Source: Clostridia bacterium UC5.1-1D2
Lineage (GTDB): Bacteria > Bacillota > Clostridia > Lachnospirales > Lachnospiraceae
Assembly (NCBI GenBank): GCA_001304855.1
Contig: BBZN01000012.1
Span: forward strand, 61,121-125,120
DNA length: 64,000 bases
Direction of reading: 5' to 3'
Position 1 is the first letter of the stretch; the number at the start of each line of letters is the position of its first letter. Of this stretch, positions 59,638 to 64,000 are shown in pieces. Both the position numbers and the translations under genes were made by a program. The notes under the pieces are model-generated. The model saw only the letters and a list, made by a program, of their open reading frames with translations. It ran no database searches and was not told the origin of the DNA.

Positions 59638-59646
59638 GAACAAGCC

Positions 59647-59670
59647 GGCGCCAAAGAAGCGCCTGTTTTT
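59647..59670 (+). terminator. Terminator after asd
   Basis: GGCGC (59647-59651) and GCGCC (59659-59663) around CAAAGAA, then TGTTTTT. The stem is short but the T-run is clear. Confidence 0.7.
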
Positions 59671-59802
59671 CGGAAGAATGGGGGAATCCCGGAGGCGGCC
59701 GCCATCATGACTGTCCGGCCGCTGCTTTGCGGGAATGAACCGATAGCCGGGACCTGTAGGGGGAACCCGGCTTTAAAAGGTTAGAAAGGAGAATTGCAGG
59801 TT

Positions 59803-60867
59803 ATGGGTATATCAAAGGAACGATTCGGAACAATGCCCGGGGGAAGGGAGGTTTACAAATATACGTTGAATAATAAAAACGGCGTGTCAGCATCCTTCAT
59901 TACATTGGGAGGCGTATGGGTTTCCATGATGGCGCCGGACAAAAATGGCGTTATGGGGGATGTTGTGCTGGGATATGACGATTTGGACAGCTACCGGAAG
60001 AATACGCCTCATTTTGGCGCTCCGGTAGGCCGAAATGCCAACCGTATCGGAGGCGCGGTACTCACCATCAACGGAAGGGATTACAAACTGGAGGCCAACA
60101 ACGGGCCTAACAATCTCCACAGCGGCCCGGATCTGTACCATGACAGAGTGTGGAAATGTGAGGCTTCTGAAACGGAGAAGGGAAGCAGGCTGGAGTTCTC
60201 ATTGGAAAGCCCGGACGGAGATCAGGGGTATCCGGGAAATGCCAGGATAACCGTCGGCTATACCCTTACCGACGACAACAGCCTTGTGCTGGATTACCAT
60301 ATGGTATGTGATGCGGACACCATCGCTAATTTCACCAATCACAGCTATTTTAATCTGGCGGGCCATGACAGCGGCGATGTTCTGAAACAGGAGGTGTGGT
60401 TAAACGCTGAATATTATACTCCTGCAGACGCAGGCTCCATACCCACCGGCGAGATTGCGCCTGTAGCGGGAACGCCTATGGATTTTACGGTGATGAAGCC
60501 CATCGGAAGGGATATTGGGAACGATTTTGAAGCTCTTGTACTGGGAAAAGGCTATGACCATAACTGGGCGCTGAATCACAGGGCAGGAGAATTGTCCCTG
60601 GCAGCCAAAGCCATGGACCCGGCCAGCGGCCGCGTGATGGAGGTTTATACGGATCTTCCGGGCATACAGTTTTATACCGCCAATTTTCTTACGGATGAGA
60701 TGCCGGGAAAAGGCGGGGCCCGCTATGACTGCCGCCACGGATTCTGTTTTGAGACACAGTATTATCCCGATGCGGTGCATAAACCGGAATTCCCATCCCC
60801 CCTGTTAAAAGCGGGAGAGGAGTATCGGACTACGACTATATATAAATTTATGACAGAGCAGACCTGA
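59803..60867 (+). CDS. galM: Aldose 1-epimerase
   Basis: Mutarotase that interconverts alpha and beta anomers of glucose or galactose, 354 residues, intact. Seen are GAPVGRNANRIGGAVLTING, NGPNNLHSGPDLYHDRVW, the catalytic histidine in TIANFTNHSYFNLAGHDSG and the catalytic glutamate near GFCFETQYYPDAVHKPEFP. The ATG at 59803 is 11 bases after AAAGGAG; a TTG at 59794 is too close to that site. The gene stands alone. Confidence 0.94.
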   Translation: MGISKERFGTMPGGREVYKYTLNNKNGVSASFITLGGVWVSMMAPDKNGVMGDVVLGYDDLDSYRKNTPHFGAPVGRNANRIGGAVLTINGRDYKLEANNGPNNLHSGPDLYHDRVWKCEASETEKGSRLEFSLESPDGDQGYPGNARITVGYTLTDDNSLVLDYHMVCDADTIANFTNHSYFNLAGHDSGDVLKQEVWLNAEYYTPADAGSIPTGEIAPVAGTPMDFTVMKPIGRDIGNDFEALVLGKGYDHNWALNHRAGELSLAAKAMDPASGRVMEVYTDLPGIQFYTANFLTDEMPGKGGARYDCRHGFCFETQYYPDAVHKPEFPSPLLKAGEEYRTTTIYKFMTEQT

Positions 60868-60924
60868 AAGAAGGGACGGCCCAGCCGCAGCTAAAAGGGG
60901 CATGGAGCAGCTGCCGGAACATAA

Positions 60925-60962
60925 AGCCTGTATGAGACGAAGGGATTTATCTCATACAGGCT
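60925..60962 (+). terminator. Terminator after galM
   Basis: AGCCTGTATGAGA (60925-60937) pairs perfectly with TCTCATACAGGCT (60950-60962), with a 12-base loop, then CTTTCTGCTT. Confidence 0.75.
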
Positions 60963-61104
60963 CTTTCTGCTTAAGAACCTGTCTGGCGCCCTGTGCTCAC
61001 TGCAGGAGACGTAATAGTAAGAAGAAATTAACTCCTTACACATTGCCTATGTTTGGATTTAGTGGTATAATGTCGCAAGTAAGAAAGCAAAAAAGAGGGA
61101 TTGA

Positions 61105-63175
61105 ATGTCAAAATCATTATATATAGCAGAAAAGCCCAGCGTTGCCCAGCAGTTTGCAGACGCCCTGAAGGTAAAAGGCAGACGGGGGACGGATATATAG
61201 AGTCGGCGGACGCGTTATCACCTGGTGTGTGGGACATCTGGTGACAATGAGTTATCCGGAAGCCTACGATATGAAGTATAAGCGCTGGAGCTTCCAGACG
61301 CTGCCCTTTCTGCCAAAGGAATTCAAATACGAGGTTATCAAAACGGCAGCCAGGCAGTTTGAGACTGTGAAAGGCCTGCTGAACCGGCCTGATGTGGAAA
61401 CTATCTATATCTGTACGGACTCGGGGCGCGAGGGTGAATATATCTACCGCCTGGTTGCCCAGATGGCAGGAGTGAGAGGCAAGAAGGAGAGGCGGGTGTG
61501 GATCGACTCCCAGACGGAGGAGGAAATCCTGCGGGGCATCCGGGAGGCAAAGGAAGCCTCTGAGTATGATAACCTCTCTGCCTCCGCATATTTGAGGGCA
61601 AAGGAAGATTATCTCATGGGGATTAATTTCTCCAGGGCCCTGACCTTGAAATACGGGCCGGTTCTGTCCAACTACCTGGGAACGAAGTTACAGTATTATC
61701 GGTAGGCAGAGTTATGACCTGCGTTCTTGGAATGGTGGTCCGCAGAGAGCGCGAGATAAGGGATTTTGTAAAGACCCCTTTTTACCGCGTGATCGGAACC
61801 TTTGAAGGCAGGTGCAGGGATGGGACAGCCGTTCCCTTGGACGGAGAGTGGCGGGCTGTGGAGGGGTCACGATATTTTGGGACCCCTTACCTATACAAGG
61901 AAAACGGTTTTAAGGACAGGGAGCAGGCTGAGGAGCTGACGGCGTTTCTGGGAGCAGAACCTCCCCTCAGGGCAGTGGTTGTGTCCAAGGAAAAGAAAAA
62001 AGAGACAAAAAATCCTCCTCTGCTCTATAATCTGGCGGAGCTTCAGAACGATTGTTCCAAAATGTTTAAAATCAGCCCTGACGAGACTTTAAAGGTGGTT
62101 CAGGAGCTGTATGAACGAAAGATGGTTACCTATCCGAGAACGGATGCCAGGGTTCTCTCCACTGCAGTTGCAAAGGAGATTTATAAAAATATAGGAGGCC
62201 TTAAGAATTACGGTCCTATGTCCCTGTTTGCGGCAGAGATTTTGGAGAAGGGTTCTTACAAGGGTATTGCCGGAACCAGGTATGTCAATGACAAACAAAT
62301 CACGGACCATTATGCCATAGTCCCCACAGGCCAGGGCCTGGGAAATTTGCGAGGGCTGCCGCCTCTCTCCGAGAAGGTGTATCAGGTTATATGCAGAAGG
62401 TTTTTGAGCATCTTTTATCCGGCTGCCGTCTACCAGAAGTACAGTGTGGAGCTGGAGCGTCTGAAGGAACATTTCTTTGCAAGCTTTAAAGTGCTTGCGG
62501 AACCCGGTTATCTGAAGGTGGCGGATGTGAACCCGGCCAGGAAGGCGGAGGCTCTGGAAAGGGGAGAGGAGAGCGGACGCGGGGACCGGAAGGACGGCCA
62601 GGAGGATTCCGGGGGGGAACAAGGCGATCCGTCTCCAAAAGTTGACAGAACTGTATTGCTTCAGATGCTTGCAGATTTGAAAAAAATGATATACTTACTT
62701 TGTTGGAGTTAAACATAAAAGAAGGAGAAACCTCCCCTCCCAAGCGGTACACCTCAGGCTCCATCATTCTGGCTATGGAAAATGCAGGCCAGCTTATAGA
62801 GGATGAGGAACTGCGCGCCCAGATTAAGGGCAGCGGCATCGGAACCAGCGCCACCAGGCGGAGATACTCAAGAAGCTGTTTAATATCAAGTATCTCAGCC
62901 TTAATAATAAGACACAGGTCATTACGCCTGCCCAGCTGGGAGAAATGGTGTATGATGTGGTGGAAAATTCCTTAAAGCAGCTGCTGAACCCGGATTTGAC
63001 AGCCAGCTGGGAGAAAGGACTTACCTATGTGTCGGAGGGCTCCATTACCTCAGATGAATATATGGAGAAATTGGAGCGTTTTGTAGCAGGCCGGACGGTA
63101 AACGTCATCCGTATGAACAATCAGTATGAGATGCGGGGATATTTTGACAGGTCGGCTGCGTACTATAAAAAATAG
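61105..63175 (+). CDS. topB: DNA topoisomerase III-like enzyme (five or more frameshifts)
   Basis: Type IA topoisomerase, about 690 residues after correction. Toprim start MSKSLYIAEKPSVAQQFADAL, YICTDSGREGEYIYRLVAQM, then GRVMTCVLGMVVRREREIRDF, the catalytic tyrosine in MVTYPRTDARVLS, DHYAIVPTGQGL and GSGIGTSATRAEILKKLF. Breaks: 61184-61188, 61208-61209, a mixed change at 61685-61706 (net loss of one base, probably one gained and two lost), 62680-62686 and 62857-62858. No C-terminal zinc-finger repeats are present, as is usual for TopB of Firmicutes. The start is ATG 61105, behind AAAGAGGGA. Confidence 0.88.
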
Positions 63176-63245
63176 CAGTGCCTGTAAAAGGCAAAGCTGA
63201 CGGTGCGCGTACAATAAAATCAGCAGTAAAAAAGGAGAACAGACT

Positions 63246-63977
63246 ATGAAACTGGAACAGATGACAATCAAAGAACTTTTGGACACAAGCCATACAATCG
63301 CAGAGAGGCTGTTTGACGGCCATGTGTATCCCTGGGAAGTGCTTCCAAATATCAGGGCATTCATTGAGGAGATGGGTCCGCTGCTTCCTGAAAATGAGTA
63401 CAAGAAAATCGGGAAGAATATCTGGATTCACAAAAATGCCAAAATTGCCCCCACCATTGCCATGGGCGGGCCAATGATTGTGTGCGCTAAAGCCGAGGTT
63501 CGTCAGAGCGCATTTTTGAGAGGCGGAGTGATCATCGGAGAGGGCGCTGTAATCGGCAACTCCTGTGAGCTTAAAAACGTGGTTATTTTTGACGGAGCTC
63601 AGGTTCCCCATTTCAACTATGTAGGTGATTCCATTTTGGGATATAAGGCTCATATGGGTGCAGGCGCAGTAACCTCCAATGTAAAATCAGACCGTTCCCT
63701 GGTATGCGTCCATGCCGAGGACGGAGACGTTACAACCGGATTTAAAAAATTCGGCGCAATTTTAGGCGACGGCGTAGAGGTGGGCTGCAACAGCGTACTG
63801 AATCCGGGCGCTGTAATTGGAAAAAACAGCAATGTCTATCCGCTTTCCAGCGTAAGAGGCTGTGTGCCTGCTGATTCTATTTACAAAAACCAGACGGAGA
63901 TTGTAATCAAGGAGATAAGAGAGCAGGAGGAGACGGACGGGGAGCCTGTAAAGGGCGGACTGAAGATTGTAAAATAG
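63246..63977 (+). CDS. Left-handed beta-helix acyl/nucleotidyl-transferase-like protein
   Basis: A complete protein of 243 residues. A helical N-terminus (MKLEQMTIKELLDTSHTIAE, YPWEVLPNIRAFIEEMGPLLP) is followed by hexapeptide-repeat helix: IGKNIWIHKNAKIAP, VCAKAEVRQSAFLRGGVIIGEGAVIGNSCELKNVV, then HFNYVGDSILGYKAHMGAGAVTSN and NPGAVIGKNSNVYPLSSVRG. This resembles the acetyltransferase half of GlmU, but the uridylyltransferase domain is absent. Family members are often labelled UDP-N-acetylglucosamine pyrophosphorylase-like. The likely job is acetylation of an amino sugar. The start is ATG 63246, behind AAAAAGGAG. Confidence 0.82.
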   Translation: MKLEQMTIKELLDTSHTIAERLFDGHVYPWEVLPNIRAFIEEMGPLLPENEYKKIGKNIWIHKNAKIAPTIAMGGPMIVCAKAEVRQSAFLRGGVIIGEGAVIGNSCELKNVVIFDGAQVPHFNYVGDSILGYKAHMGAGAVTSNVKSDRSLVCVHAEDGDVTTGFKKFGAILGDGVEVGCNSVLNPGAVIGKNSNVYPLSSVRGCVPADSIYKNQTEIVIKEIREQEETDGEPVKGGLKIVK

Positions 63978-64000
63978 CAGATTGTATCGTAAGAAAGGGA

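Overview
Source and quality. The window looks like a chromosomal segment of a gut-type Firmicute, probably a Lachnospiraceae of the Enterocloster/Hungatella/[Clostridium] symbiosum kind. The evidence is the order pyrH-frr-uppS-cdsA-dxr-rseP-ispG-polC, a class 3 (Firmicutes) fructose-bisphosphatase, Rbs-type sugar transport, a second gyrase-like parE/parC pair, and strong GGAGG ribosome sites with TTGACA-17-TATAAT promoters. About 30 genes, many of them essential, are interrupted by single-base frameshifts. Nearly all are one base missing from a run of identical bases. I read them as sequence errors and give each gene as one span, with the shift positions in its entry.

Layout. 1-3.6 kb: end of an AgrB-like gene, then an HD-domain hydrolase and a DMT exporter divergent from a MocR regulator. 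3.6-8.5 kb is AT-rich and accessory: a decayed IS110 transposase, a maltose-acetyltransferase-like gene, a structured non-coding stretch, a cysteine synthase/serine acetyltransferase pair and a HicB-like protein. 8.5-13 kb: an ABC-F gene with a structured leader, an MscS channel and a degenerate GGDEF/EAL protein. 13-24.4 kb: UMP kinase, ribosome recycling, undecaprenyl and phospholipid synthesis, MEP isoprenoid genes and PolC. 24.5-31.7 kb: an NSS transporter, then a copper island (CsoR-type operator, copA, csoR), an MBOAT/SGNH surface-acylation pair and a small HMA protein. 31.7-32.0 kb: three tRNAs. 32.3-37.6 kb: a thiol-redox run (RclA-like flavoprotein, CcdA-thioredoxin fusion, VanW/G5 protein, rhodanese lipoprotein, Rrf2 regulator). 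38.2-41.5 kb: an AI-2E family protein and fbp.

41.6-51.8 kb is the most interesting accessory block. An XRE-cupin regulator and a formamidase-like gene lie beside a divergent operon with a split transketolase, a TIM-barrel isomerase, a racemase-like protein and an Rbs-type ABC importer. Both divergent promoters carry the same 14-bp sequence just downstream. 51.9-64 kb: a two-receiver protein, tRNA-Gly, parE-parC, a CheW protein with an inserted CZB domain, asd, galM, topB and a left-handed beta-helix protein.

Working together. The 13-24 kb genes are a housekeeping operon for envelope lipid carriers, isoprenoids and replication. The copper genes form a closed regulatory loop. The redox run could move electrons from NAD(P)H to extracellular thiols. 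The 43.7-51.8 kb operon should import a sugar-like compound and split it by ketol transfer. Its substrate is unknown, and it contains no kinase.
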